Shown here in pieces: positions 1 through 11,339 of a stretch of DNA of 64,000 nt. Each line of letters opens with the position of its first letter. Positions within the stretch are counted from its first letter, which is position 1. The notes beneath the pieces are model-generated. The model saw only the letters and a program-made list of their open reading frames with translations. It was not told the DNA's origin and ran no database searches. Position numbers and translations under genes: made by a program. Source of the DNA: Hsuehochloa calcarea (lineage: Eukaryota > Streptophyta > Magnoliopsida > Poales > Poaceae); the NCBI GenBank assembly GCA_036346395.1, contig CM070599.1, positions 24,977,232 through 25,041,231 of the forward strand. Direction: 5' to 3'.

Positions 1-399
1 ACTGCAAATTTAGCAATGTGGTACATTATTGTATATTTGTAAAGAAAACAAAGCAGCGGGCTGTGTGTTTGTGTTGAAGAATTTGTGGTAGTAATTGGGA
101 AATGAATATCTTAAGTAGAATGAATTAAGTGTTTTACCTGAATTAATGTCCAGTTAATTAATACACAGTAGAAACATTATGTAGACTCAAAATTAGAAAA
201 TGCATTTAAATAAGATGAATACATCAAACTAGAACTGGACTTAAGATATGAGCATGAAAACTACTCTGATAGGGTATTCAGATCTATCACTAAATGCCAT
301 TGACCCCAGAATTATTTCACTTTACGCTAATGCCCTTCCACTAGAGGGATTTAGCGGCTTACATTAGAGCTTTAATTATCTTATTTATGGTAAGTTCCT
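1..399. other. AT-rich flank, nothing recognised
   Basis: No reading frame, terminal repeat or tandem structure is visible here. It precedes the part that aligns with the 3' flank of the intact NLR gene. Confidence 0.5.
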
Positions 400-1106
400 A
401 CAGATATGCTCTCTAAATAAGAAGCTCAATCAGTAATGCTGGTACAACAGTTCCAGTAACTCAGTGGTAAGTTCTGAGCTTATGAAACACAGCATATGTA
501 TTTTTTATCACAAAAATCAGACACACGTGCCAATTAACATTACAAATCACACTTTATTATTAAACAGTTGGTACTTATATCACGCCTCACATGAACATTA
601 CATAATAATCAATTAAACACGACATACATAAACGATCACACTGAACGTAGAAAAGCTGGTACTCCAATAATATTTGGAAACAAGGTTAAGTTCATGCAAT
701 GCAAACTGGTTTAGTTGTCACTGGATGGCTTGCCAAGAGACTGGTCGAAAATCAACCCGTGAAACCAACATTTTATTTGGAAACACTAAATGTCTAGGCA
801 CACCACAACTGGCAAATAACTCGTATTTGCGGTAGAACTCACATAACTAATTGATTTGTTTTTCGATGGCAAGCATGTATGTAGGCAGGGGATGGGCATT
901 CTGAAATCTGTATAGATGCATGGGTGGCACAAGGGTATAGTAGGTGACATATACGGTACGCATGTATGGTGGAATGTTGTTAATGTGGTAGGTGTTTAGG
1001 TAGTCTGTGGTTGTGGTGAATGATTGATGAACAGAGGGTTTGCTGAGAGAAGTCACATACCAACTCATGGATGAATGGATGCATGTCTTGATCAGCTTGG
1101 GTATGA
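400..1106 (-). repeat. Duplicated 3' flank of the LRR pseudogene
   Basis: This stretch aligns in the same order with about 3640-4350, the sequence just downstream of the intact NLR gene. Shared tracts include AATTAACATTACA and TGCCAATTAACATT. It shows that the tandem duplication that made the two LRR copies included several hundred bases of 3' flank. No independent gene is seen. Confidence 0.7.
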
Positions 1107-2945
1107 TTCATCTGAGGTAGCTCTTGATCTTGGCACGCTCATCGAAGGAGGCGAACGCCGGGAAAAGCTTGGGGTCGTAGCTGTTAGGGTGTAACGGTGA
1201 GTCCCAGAGGAGCTGGCCCCACGAGCTCCTCTCCCTGTTTAGCTCCACCATCCTCGGCTGATCTTGAAGGTGCGGGAGGCTCCCGCACCCCCCGGACGTG
1301 GAGCTCTTTCCACATCGGTGCGGTGATGACAGCATCGTCATCATGGAGGTGCTGCAGCTGTGGGAGCTCCTGGAGGCGTATCGTTTGGAGGCGTGGGAGC
1401 CGATAAGAAGAATTACCTTGACAACCCCAAGCGTCTTGAGACACGGTAGTGCTGTTTGACATGGCATCATCTTCTCCTGGAGGCGTATCGTAGAATATTG
1501 TCTTGAGGCTGTAGCAGAACAGGATGTCAAGCTTCTTGAGACACGGTAGTGCTGTTTGAAATGGCATCATGTCCTCCAATCTTGGGCAGTACTCCAGGTG
1601 TAGGCGCTCTAGTGTAGTCCAACCACCGAAGCTGGGATCTTCAATAAACGTGTATGGTTGGTAGAAGTGAGCTAGACTTTTGAGAGATTACTAGCATGGA
1701 CATTTCGTAGATTCTTCCGGTCTCTATCTCCCCTGGCAACTCAATACATTTGATGGCACCACCGAAGCTCACATTCCTCTAGCTCGTCACAGATATTGAT
1801 CTGGTGACTTGTAGAAGACGGTATAAACCAGCAGGATACCGATGCATTGCTGAGATCTCCACATGACGCTCTGTTCGGCGAAGGGGAGCTGTCATCGGCG
1901 AGAAAATAGCAACTTCTTCTGCCTTATAGCTGCTATGTACATGTACATAAGTTGATTGCTTATTCACTAATTCCCGCAGCTTGTTATCTAGCATGCCGCC
2001 TTCATCTGGCAACTGCCTGATGTTTGTATTTCATGGTGCAACTCGAACATAGAAAGATTGGAAAAACCGTCCATCCCTTACTAAATCCCTAGCAGTGTCT
2101 TTGAAGCTATGGAATAGCCTGGAATCACTGATGCACACCTGAGCAACTTGATCACAATGATTACCAATTCCTTCTGCACACTGATCCAAGCAAAACACAT
2201 CTGGCAGTCGCTGCAGCTTATGCCAAGGGAATCGCCTCAGAGAAGGAACACCCATGAGAGGCAATCGCTTAAGCTGGGGCATATTAGGGATGTCAGCAGG
2301 GAGCTCCTTGATAGCTGTGGCAGACAGGTTCAGGTACTCCAAAGCACCAAGGTCCTTGAATTTCACAGACTCGAGCTCTCTACATCCGCACATGGAAATG
2401 CACCTTACGTGAGGTGCAGAGATCAGCGAGAAGGATTGAAGGGTAGGATGCCCGTCCAATTTAATCTCATCCTCTATGCTTGACTCCCATCCTTCAATAT
2501 GTAGCTTGATCAAGCCACGGTCTTTAGAGATTGACCCTGGGGGCAACACCAATTTCTTGTTGCCGATGAGCTTGACTGATTGAAGCTTATTCATTTTTCC
2601 AAATATCTCCTCAGAGGAAGATTTTATTTGAGTTCCTGTGTGCTCTAGTGTTGTCAGATTAGACAATGCAACGATGGAGGGTGGCAACTCCACAAGGCTG
2701 GAACATTTGACAAGCAGGAGCTCTTGAAGATTTGGCATGTTTTGGAAGAAGTCACAATGGAAAGTGTTTATATCTGAATAGGAGAGGTCAAAGCAGACCA
2801 AGTTGCTATTTTTGTTGCTATTTTTTCGCGAGTCACTTCTCTCATTATCAGAGAAGCCGCATAGACTTTTGAGGCCACGACAGCCTCCGAGGGAAAGCAA
2901 CCGTAGGTTCAGGAGACACCAAATTGAAGGAGGGAGTGATTCTAG
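1107..2945 (-). pseudogene. Truncated, frameshifted NLR/LRR paralogue
   Basis: The minus strand encodes LRR and C-terminal parts closely matching the intact gene at 4353-7767. The longest open piece (2031-2900) carries the LRR blocks ending FPWHKLQRLPDVFCLDQ. The last segment ends in KSYLR and a stop, as in the intact gene. Damage is plain. A C-run near 1290 (CACCCCCCGG against CACCCACGG) shifts the frame within the C-terminal block. A segment containing GAGACACGGTAGTGCTGTTTG occurs twice (about 1434 and 1535). The part at about 1640-2030 is rearranged against the intact copy. Homology stops abruptly at about 2945, where CACTA-type sequence begins, so the whole N-terminal half is missing. It is very unlikely to make a working receptor, though a short LRR transcript is possible. 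Confidence 0.85.
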
Positions 2946-3276
2946 TAGGGTTACAGATCGTTACCTTTCTCTTCAAAGTGGCGCAATGTGGGAGGAGGCA
3001 GCAGAGGTGCCGCAATGGGGGAGGAGGAGGCGGGCGTAACAACTCAAAACGGGGGAGGAGGCAGCAGCAGCAGCAGGGGTGGCCAATGGGGAGGAGGGAG
3101 GAGGCAGCAGCAGCAGCAGGGTGGTGGCGCCTCAAATCGAATGGAAAGGGGGTCGAACCGTCTGTGATAACACTTAGAATCACAGACGGTTCTTTATACA
3201 AACCGTCTGTGATAAGAACCGTCCCGTCTGTGATAATTTTAGATTGGTGTCTAGTATAACATGTTTTGTAGTAGTG
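2946..3276. mobile_element. CACTA (En/Spm) transposon end fragment
   Basis: The segment ends in TTTTGTAGTAGTG (about 3264-3276), the complement of a CACTACTACAAAA terminus. Just inside it, ACCGTCTGTGATAA-like subterminal motifs occur three times in one orientation and once inverted (about 3155-3235). The inner part is GC-rich with CAG runs at about 3060-3120. No opposite CACTA terminus is visible at the junction with the LRR pseudogene, so this is one end left after deletion. Superfamily assignment rests on the terminal and subterminal motifs. Confidence 0.75.
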
Positions 3277-3639
3277 TCAATACGTTCAGTACGTTCAAAA
3301 CTATTTAGATTGGTAGTAAGAAACTATATCTCTAGATTTGTCGTTGAAAGTAAAGTACTTTCGTAGCATCTATTATAATTTTATCAATTTACACTTGCAT
3401 AAAGTTTAAAAAGAAATGGTCAAAATGATATCTCGGAGTCAGAAACCGTGCAAAATCATTAATGTCATTTGAAAAACAATCAGAGGAACACAATTGGTGG
3501 GCCTATTTGCGCACAGCTAACAGCTAACCAATCTATATATTGGTCGACGCACGGATCCGGTGAGGATGATGCATTCCTATTTCTAATATATCTTTAACCA
3601 TTGTAACTTTCGTTACCTTGTATTAAGTATAGTACTTAC
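3277..3639. other. AT-rich spacer, nothing recognised
   Basis: There is no open frame of note and no terminal repeats. It separates the CACTA end from the duplicated 3' flank of the NLR gene. Confidence 0.4.
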
Positions 3640-4352
3640 CAGATGCGCTGCTTTCTAAATAAGCAACTCAATCGAGAGTGCTCGTAGCATAGTTCCAGTT
3701 ATGCATAATTAACTCGATGGTTGGTAGGTGACAGAGCTCACGAAAGAAACACGACAATTGCTAGCATGGTATTATCATTAGCATAAAAATCAAATGCACA
3801 TGCCAATTAACATTACAGACCACACTTTTATAATGAAACAACGTGTTCTCATATCATGTCCCACATGCACGTTACATAGTTTACAAGTAAACAAGAGACA
3901 CAAACGATCATACTAATCATAGAAGAGCTCACACTTAGAATAATATTAGGAAACAAACTTAATTTCACACAAGACAGGTAGCTAGCAATAATTAGCATAC
4001 TGGGGTTCAGTTGCCACTGGACAGCAGGCCAAGAGGCTGTGGCCGGCTGGGTGACAATCAACCCTTTTATTTCGAAATGTTATATATAAGCACACCAACA
4101 CAGACAAAGAACTCATATTTGGTAGTAAATGCATGTAACGTGGCAGGGGATGGCATTCTGAAATCTGTATGGATGCGTGGGCGGCACAGGAGCATAGTAG
4201 GTGACATGTATGGTATGGATGTACGGTGGAATACTGCTAATAAGGTAGGTGTTTAGGTAGCTTGTGGTAAATGAATGGTGGGTAGAGGATGTGCTGAGAG
4301 AAACCAAATACCAACTGATGGATGCATGGATGCGTTGATGAATGGTGCTGAT
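3640..4352 (-). other. 3' untranslated/downstream region of the NLR gene
   Basis: On the minus strand this follows the stop codon of the NLR. It is homologous to 400-1106, so it travelled with the LRR duplication. A possible poly(A) signal, AATAAA on the minus strand, lies at 4066-4071, about 285 bases after the stop. No other coding signal is seen. Confidence 0.5.
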
Positions 4353-7300
4353 TCACCTGAGGTAGCTCTTCACCTCGGCGCGCTCGTCGAAGGAGGCGAA
4401 CGCCGGGGAAAGCTTGGGCTTGTAGCTGTCGCGGTGCGGGGGTGTGCCCCAGCGCAGCTTGGCCCACCATGCCCTCTCCCCGCTCACCTCCACCTTGCTT
4501 GGTTGTTCCTGGCGGAGGCGCGGGAGACGGTGCAGGCTCCAGCACCCACGGACGTGGAGCTCCTTCCACATTGGTGCAGCTACGATGGCGTCGTCGTCGC
4601 GGAGATGCTTCAGCTGTGGCAGCTCCTGTAGGCGTATCCTCTGGAGGCCTGGGAGCTCCGAAGAGGCGCTGTAGAATATTGTCTTGAGGTTGTAGCAGAA
4701 TAGGATGTCAAGCGTCGTGAGACTTGGTAGTGCTCCACGTAGCATGATGTCCTCCAATATCGGGCAGTACTCCAAGTGCAGGTGCTTTAGGTGCTTCAGT
4801 GCATGATAATCTTTACTGTTAAACACTTTCTCCATCTGGTGGCACTGTCGGAGCTTGCATTCTTCCAGCTCATTAAAGTCACTTAGATCATGAAGGCAGG
4901 AGACAAAAGTGTCATCTGTCACAGTAATCGATTTGGTGACTTGCAGAAGATATTTTAAACCATCGGGATGCCGATCCATTGCTGAGATCTCCACATGACG
5001 TTCAGTTTGACGGATGGGAGGTGTGACCATTGACACCATACAATTAGCTCCCTCTGCCATATAGTGACAGTACACATCAGCGTAAGGTGACTTCTTTTGT
5101 GCTAATTCCTGCAGCTTCTTGGCCACCATGTCCTCATCCTGCATGCTCCTAATTGAAGCAATGCATGGTGCAACTCGAACATAGAAAGATTGGAAAAACC
5201 GTCCATTCCGTACTAAATCCCTAGCAGTGTCGTTGAAGCTATGGAATAGCCTGGAATCACTGATGCACACCTGAGCAACTTGATCAAAATGATTACCAAT
5301 TCCTTCTGCACACTGATCCAAACAAAAAACCTTCGGGAGTCGCCGCAGCTTATGCCAAGGGAATCGCCTCAGAGAAGGAACACCCATGAGAAGCAATCGC
5401 CTAAGCTGGGGCAGATTACAGATGTCAGCAGGGAGCTCCTTGATAGCTGGGGCAGACAGGTTCAGGTCCTCCAAAGCACCAAGGTCCTTGAATTCCACAG
5501 ACTCGAGCTTTCTACATCCGCCCAAGGACAGGCACCTTACGTGGGGTGCAGAGATCAGCGAGAAGGATTGAAGGGTAGGATGCCCGTCCAATTTAATCTC
5601 TTCCTCTATGCTTGACTTCCATCCTTCAATATGTAGCTTGATCAAGCCATGGGCTTTAGAGATTGACCCTGGGAGCAACACCAATTTCTTGTTGCCGATG
5701 AGCTTGAACGATTGAAGCTTATACATTTCTCGAAATATCTCCTCAGAGAACGATTTTATTTGAGTTCCTGTGAGCTCTAGTGTTGTCAGACTAGACAATG
5801 CAACGATGGAGGGTGGCAACTCCACAAGGTTGGAGCATTTGACAAGCAGGAGCTCTTGAAGATTTGGCATGTTTTGGAAGAAGTCACAATGGAAAGTGTT
5901 TATATCTGAATAGGAGAGGTCAAGGTAGAGCAAGTTGGTATTTTTGTTGCTATTTTTTGACGAGTCACTTCTCTCACTATCAGAGAAGCTGCATACACTT
6001 TTGAGGCCACGACAGCCTCTGAGGGAAAGCAACCGTAGGTTCAGGAGACACCAAATTGAAGGAGGGAGTGATTCTAGTGTAGTATAGGAGAGGTCAAGAA
6101 CACAAAGACAAGGGAGATTGGGCAAGAGATGATCAAGTTGAGAGAACAAGTTTGATATCTGTGAGCAATGCCTTAGAATAAGTGTGGTTGGGCCACCGGT
6201 TTCATTGCTTAGCCATTCGCTAGTTATATGACATCCTTTGTTGTCCACGAGAGAGATCCATTTCTTGTGCTCCAACCACTGCATTTCATCAAAAAGTTTA
6301 TCTACTGTGGGGAGGCGCTCTGCAATGAGACCATGGGATGCCAAGAACTGTGCAGCAGTTTCGGTAGGTGCAGCAGCTTTAGTTGCAAGAGAAAATGGTA
6401 ACTGCATTTCATCAAAAAGTTTATCTACTGTGGGGAGGCGCTCTGCACTGAGACCATGGGATGCCAAGAACTGTGCAGCAGTTTCGGTAGGTGCATCAGC
6501 TTTAGTTGCAAGAGAAAATGGTAACTGCATTTCATCAAAAAGTTTATCTACTGTGGGGAGGCTCTCTGCACTGAGACCATGGGATGCCAAGAACTGTGCA
6601 GCAGTTTCGGTAGGTGCATCAGCTTCAGTTGCAAGAGAAAATCGTAGCTTCATCAAGGAATACTCCTGGAAAGCTTTGAGAATGACATTGCCAACCTGAT
6701 AGATATCATCGTACTTATCACCGTAGCTGCCGGTCTCCTCTTTGATGCTTTCTTGGACTCTTGGTTCAATGCTAGCGAGTATACCTTGGGCGGCCCATTG
6801 ACGGATGAGCTCATCTGAGGTAACAGATGGCGCACTAGAAAGTATACTCTGGTGATGTCCGTCTCCATGAATAATATCTCCATCAGGTAGCAGTGGGTGT
6901 TGGGGAAAGAGCAGCATGGCAGAGTGAAGACACCGGAGGGCGACACGGTGCCAATACTGCTCGTCTTCCCAGCGGATTGTGTTGAAGATGTAGTTGGCCG
7001 ATTGATGCAGCGCGGAGAGGATAAGCATCAGGATCTCTTCTTCGCTGGAGAATTGGAGGACTCCGTGACCTTCCGACTTGCTCCTGTCGCAGACTTCTCG
7101 GGAGGTGGTGGTTATCAGCCAATTAGATTGGCTCCACGAAGTATGAGGAAGCCCCACCTTCTCTGAGAAACTACTGGACTCGATGTGCTTGTAGAGGTTG
7201 TCAACCACCAGCAGGTACTTCTTCGTTGACAGCTTTTCGTGGATCTGAGGAACTCTTGTGCCCGACACGAGATCGTTCAACCGCCCCGTGGAATTGTGCA

Positions 7301-7767
7301 TCCCGTAGGAGTAGTAGCGTAGCTCGTCGTCGGCTTCCTTGCGCCTGATGTATTCTTCTTGATCGAGCAGCCCGAGCTCCTTTGCAGCCGCAGCTCTCAA
7401 CTGGTACTCGATGCTAATGTGGCTGCCGCTTCCCCTTCGGATTTCTTCTTCCGCGAGCTCCTTTGCAAACGCAGCTCTCAACTGGTACTCCATCTTCTTC
7501 ATCACCCATTCCTGGCGCCTGGTCATCTCCGCCAAACGGATGCTTCTCGATAGAGCTGCTGCTTCTTCCGTGGGCTCCTTCATCAGCTCCACCTTTATTA
7601 CGGGATCGAAGGGGCCATATCGCCTGATCGTCCCCTCCACAGCGATGCTTGCTATGGCCCGCGTGAAGGAAGCCGTGGTCCCCACCCCAACATTCCATTT
7701 GACAACAGGCAAGGAGACCTTCCGTTCCAATCTATCGTATGCATCTGTGCGGCGGTAAACATTCAAC
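4353..7767 (-). CDS. Divergent NB-ARC/LRR disease-resistance protein (last exon)
   Basis: An intracellular NLR-type immune receptor is inferred. Residues are counted from the codon at 7775. Seen in order: a degenerate P-loop, NVGVGTTA at 29-36, where GKT/S would be expected; FDPVIKVEL at 56-64, like RNBS-A; KYLLVVDN (186-193), a Walker B/kinase-2 block; SNWLITTTSREVC (217-229), like RNBS-B; DELIRQWAAQGIL (321-333), a winged-helix motif; a 41-residue block repeated three times (about 377-499); then LRRs from about 555 to the end, with LDLSYTTLESLPPSIW and similar. The open frame has no plausible ATG at its start. On the minus strand a pyrimidine-rich tract and GACCAG precede 7767, so this is probably the terminal exon and the coiled coil lies upstream or is lost. 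The stop is at 4353-4355. Loss of the P-loop lysine suggests weak or no ATP binding, so it could be a helper-dependent receptor or a decaying gene. Confidence 0.85.
6279..6647 (-). repeat. Three in-frame 123-bp tandem repeats inside the NLR
   Basis: Units start at 6279, 6402 and 6525, each 123 bp (41 codons) and nearly identical. The repeated protein block contains TETAAQFLASHGL and PTVDKLFDEMQ. It sits between the winged-helix part and the first LRRs. Near identity of the units points to a recent expansion. Confidence 0.95.
7374..7500 (-). repeat. 81-bp in-frame duplication in the NB region
   Basis: GAGCTCCTTTGCA begins copies at 7374 and 7455, an 81-bp spacing. In the protein this duplicates EYQLRAA(F/A)AKEL (residues 96 and 123), just after the RNBS-A-like motif. 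It lengthens the spacer between the P-loop and kinase-2 by 27 residues. Confidence 0.85.
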
Positions 7768-8216
7768 CTGGTCACAAAACCAAAAAGAAAAGAGCATGTT
7801 AAGACATATTGATTAATTCCACAAAACCAAAATTAAGTACTGCAAGCAAATTATTAATTAATTAATTGTTCCATTAACGACCGGCCGGCTGACCAGATTA
7901 AGTACTTCAAGTAACTTTGGTCCGTCTCGATATGTTTGGTTCAACACCAGTTTTGCTATAATTAAACGGCAAACGTGTGGCAAGCAAAATGGCCATCAAA
8001 GTACGGAAAAGTGAGGCATCAGATAGAACACTCACACTCTCTTAGCAACTAGTAAAGTCAGGTTGTCAGACTGAGAGAGTTCATTTGGTGAAAAATGATT
8101 TAAAACCCTCTAAAAATATTATTATTTTAAAATTGTTGTGTAATGAAATAACTTTGTTGCTACAAAATTATTCATTAAATGTAAAACAGGAACAATAGCT
8201 CGAATTTCTCTCACAA
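7768..8216 (-). other. Presumed intron/upstream sequence of the NLR
   Basis: AT-rich, with stops in all frames. On the minus strand it ends in a pyrimidine-rich stretch and CAG at 7768-7770, a good 3' splice site. No upstream exon with a coiled coil or a proper P-loop is visible here or in the transposon-filled DNA to about 14.7 kb, so the first exon is missing, far away or unrecognised. Confidence 0.5.
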
Positions 8217-9174
8217 CCCCGTTTGGATGTCTGAATTGGGAAAGTGGAATTTTCAATACTGAGGTTGTTTGGATGCATCCGTAATTGAATCTCGAAATTT
8301 GATTCAAATTCCACGATATTGTATCTTAGTTGAAGTTGGGTCACTACCAATCATTCAGACCCGAGGAGGTTTGATTTACATGGAATCGGCTCTGACGACT
8401 CCATCGCCGTCGTCCGCCACCACCGCCGGAACCGTCGCTGTCGACCGCGGCCTCTGTCGGGATAGTCGCCGTTGGCCGCTGCCGTTGTCGTCGAGCTCCA
8501 TGGCGTCCGCGGCGGGGCTCCACGGATGTCGAGCTCCGTGGCCGAGTTCCTCGGTCGCTGCCAAGACCACCACCGCCACCGTCGAGCTTCGACCAACGAC
8601 TCCCTCGATTGTCGCAACCGCCTCAAGCTTTCTTCTTCCTGGAGTTCAGTGGTGGAGAGTTTCCGATCAGCCGTTGTTGATCCGCTCGGCCATGCACCAT
8701 CGTTGTGGGTCTGCTCGACCTTCTTATTCTCCGCCTTCCTCGAGTCCTCCATCGCGAGCCACCGCCGTAGATCCGGTCGGCCGCCTTCCTTCTTCTCCGT
8801 CATCGGCCATCTACGACCATGAGGAGGGAGCGGAGGAAGCAGTTGAGGCTGGGGAAGGTGTGGAAGAGGTGGCAGTTTAGGTGGGCATAGTTGGGACCCC
8901 CTCGCCGCCAGCAAGCTCGCCGGCTGTCGGAGTTGAGAGAGGAATCATGGGGCGAGAGAGGGAGAAGACAACTCGGTGGGTTTGATACTTGGATTTCTCA
9001 AAGACGTGCAACCAAACATACACGGGAAATGGATTGGATTGTAATTCTTGTTTGCAATTTTGTTGTCATCCAAACACTAGAATTGGAATCACAAGTCAAT
9101 TCAGTTTCAACACGAAACAGAGTTGGAGCTTCGATTCCGTTGACCCAATTCAATTCTACAAACCAAACGAACCC
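8217..9174. mobile_element. Non-autonomous DNA transposon with GC-rich core
   Basis: The ends are inversely related: ACCCCGTTTGGATG at 8217 and, read in reverse complement from about 9174, AGGGTTCGTTTGG. A nested pair (GTTGTTTGGATGCATCC near 8263 and TCATCCAAACACTAG near 9065) lies inside. The middle (about 8370-8980) is abruptly GC-rich and open in several frames without a recognisable domain, as when a transposon captures host GC-rich sequence. No target duplication could be fixed, so the superfamily is open. Confidence 0.5.
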
Positions 9175-9185
9175 TCGTCGGAATA

Positions 9186-9882
9186 TAATAGGTTGGATCG
9201 ATCTAATAGAAAAAGTTAGATATAAATCAAAAAATAGAGCATATGTCACATTCCAAGTTGTCTAGAGATGTTTCAGATAAAATTAATAGGTAAGAACTAT
9301 TAAATACCGAATAAAAAATTCAAAAAATGTCCTGACAAGATAATGCGATAAACTAAAAATCATAAACAATGTGGCATCCCAGTATATATAAATTTTGTAT
9401 TGAAAATTCCACACAAACGTGGTGTCCATATATATAAATTCAGAATAAATATTTCTCAAAAAGTGCGACATTCAAACATACAAATAAATATATATTAATT
9501 CAGAATAAAAATCATAAAAAATTTCAATGTAAAAATAATACAATGTTTCAAACTAAAATATGAAAGATCAAAATTTTCATTTAATGCATTCAAAATATAG
9601 AACAAAAAATCCACACTGAAATATTTTGATCCATCTTTATGTAAATTTGGGAATAAATGTACGGAACTTATTAGTAAACAAATTATTGAGAACTTGTAGC
9701 AAAAAGGGACAAAATTCCTAAATTAACTATAAAAAATAAATAATAGCTAAAATTCACTCATTAACTAGTGAAAAAGAAGAAGAAAACAACAACTGATATG
9801 TCAACCCAATGGACCCTCCTATTAATGATTTGGATTGATTTAACATAACAGTCCGAAACAAATTTGAATCCAGATTTCACAT
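9186..9882. repeat. AT-rich degenerate repeat block
   Basis: Loosely repeated phrases (ATATATAAATTCAGAATAAA near 9430 and 9495) recur. The last part (about 9800-9887) is colinear with 38500-38592, a paralogous stretch that lacks the LTR insertion that follows here. No coding content. Confidence 0.5.
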
Positions 9883-10036
9883 CTCATTGAAGAATCTAGA
9901 TCCACCATTATGTGTTAATGGAGTATTTTGGTGATTAATGACAAATCTAAATATGAGACTAACAACTTTCATTGATTAATGGCAAATCTACTTGTGAGAC
10001 TAACTCTCTTATCTAGTATGATTTTGTGTAGTCTCG

Positions 10037-10876
10037 TGGCCTAAAAAGTAAAACTAATGTATGCATTGTTTGTACTCTTATATACTTGTAGTCTGTAGAG
10101 CTTGTACAATGCCACAATGTTGTATTTGTTGTGAAGTGTGATTGTGTGAACTTCAAAACTTGTGAAGCCCAGGACAGGGAGTAGTCGAGCTGTCAGCAGC
10201 CAGAAGGTGCGGTGCAGGTTCATAATTATGTAGTTCAGTAGTTATGTTTATATTTGTAACTCTCCATACTTTATGTAGTTATGCAAGATTAATTGTAAAT
10301 AGAAATTTAAATTTTTTGTTAAGACATGTCAATGTAGATTGTAGAGACATTGATGACATGCGAAGTGATGATGGGTTTAAGGACCACAACAATCTTGGCG
10401 ACCTTTCTGTTAAGCTTGTTGAAATAAAAAAAAAAGATAAAGTTTACAAGTTGGTATACTTGCTTCTCAAATTGGTATTGCTCCTATCGGTCGCAACGAT
10501 GAGCGTTGAAAGAGTATTTTCCGCTATGAGTTTTGGGAAGAACAAGTTGAGAAATAGTATAGACGATCAATTCTTAAATGATTGGTTAGTCACATTTATT
10601 GAGAGAGAAATTTTCTTAAAGGTTAGTGAAGATGATGTAATGAAACGTTTTCAAGGCATGAAAATGCGTAAAGTAGTGTTATAATTTTCTTTGCATTGTT
10701 GCATATTTTGTAATTTTATATTCATGTGAGACCATATTTGAACTATTTGTATTGTACTTTTGACAAATCTGGAACCTATGCGTTGAATTTATTATGTTAC
10801 GAAACTATTGTACAAACTATAGAATTATGAGTGTAAAGTGTGCACCCCTATCATCTAATTTCTAGCTCCGCCACTG
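10037..10876 (+). mobile_element. hAT element, 3' part (copy 1)
   Basis: Homologous to 17747-18569. It ends in CTAGCTCCGCCACTG at 10876, a hAT terminus, followed by CCTGCACG as at the complete copy. The left half of the element is missing. Confidence 0.8.
10244..10684 (+). pseudogene. hAT transposase C-terminal dimerisation fragment (copy 1)
   Basis: The frame encodes the end of a hAT transposase. LSVATMSVERVFSAM followed by NKLRNSIDDQFLNDWLV is the hAT C-terminal dimerisation pattern, related to ZMYM1/TTF-type hAT proteins. Only the last hundred or so residues remain; the BED finger and catalytic core are absent, so it cannot transpose. It differs from copy 2 by one lysine codon in an A-run and by S(F/L)GKN. 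Confidence 0.85.
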
Positions 10877-11330
10877 CCTGCACGGGACGACAATAAGGTT
10901 TCTGGGCAGCGCATCCGCGCGACCGTTTACTGTGCTGCTTTATCTACGTTCTGCACTACTTCGAGTCTACGCTGATTCCTGTTCTTCATCACGTCTGACT
11001 GTAAGTTGGTTGTGCGATCAAACTATTCAGTAATAATCCTATTATTGTGTATGTTTAGAAGTGCAATGAGTTCTCTATTGTTAGTACTGCTTTATGCATC
11101 TATAGTTTTATGTGATCTTTGCCTCGTAGTAAAATCTGGAATTAAAATTTTGTTCATATTTTCAACAATCCAGAAACCTTATTATGGACATTTTTGTGAT
11201 TCAAAGAATGGTCGATGCTTCAGTGCTACAAATCCGAGAGGTTTTCTGGTCAGAACTTTCATAGATGGCAGACAAGGGTCAAATTTTGGCTCATGTCTTT
11301 GAGGCTGTGGTAGGCGATCCATCCATAGTA
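10877..11330 (+). mobile_element. Copia LTR end, leader and broken gag start (copy 1)
   Basis: Aligns with 18570-19020: the end of a copia LTR, an intron-like leader starting GTAAGTTGG, then sequence matching the gag start. The gag ATG region reads AATGGTCGATGCTTCAGTGC instead of the openable form in copy 2, so the start is not intact. Confidence 0.7.
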
Positions 11331-11339
11331 TTCATTTAC

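Noticed and set aside
6238..6699. 153-codon plus-strand frame with repeated KSLSTVGRRSAL blocks
   Set aside because: It is the antisense shadow of the NLR triplication and repeats for that reason only.
7776..7900. GTG at 7775 as the NLR start codon
   Set aside because: A nuclear plant gene would not normally start at GTG, and the position is preceded by a pyrimidine tract and CAG, i.e. a splice acceptor. The frame start is an intron border.
10244..10684. Domesticated hAT transposase gene
   Set aside because: Although the frame is open, only the C-terminal dimerisation part exists, copies 2 and 3 sit in the same transposon context, and one of them is frameshifted.
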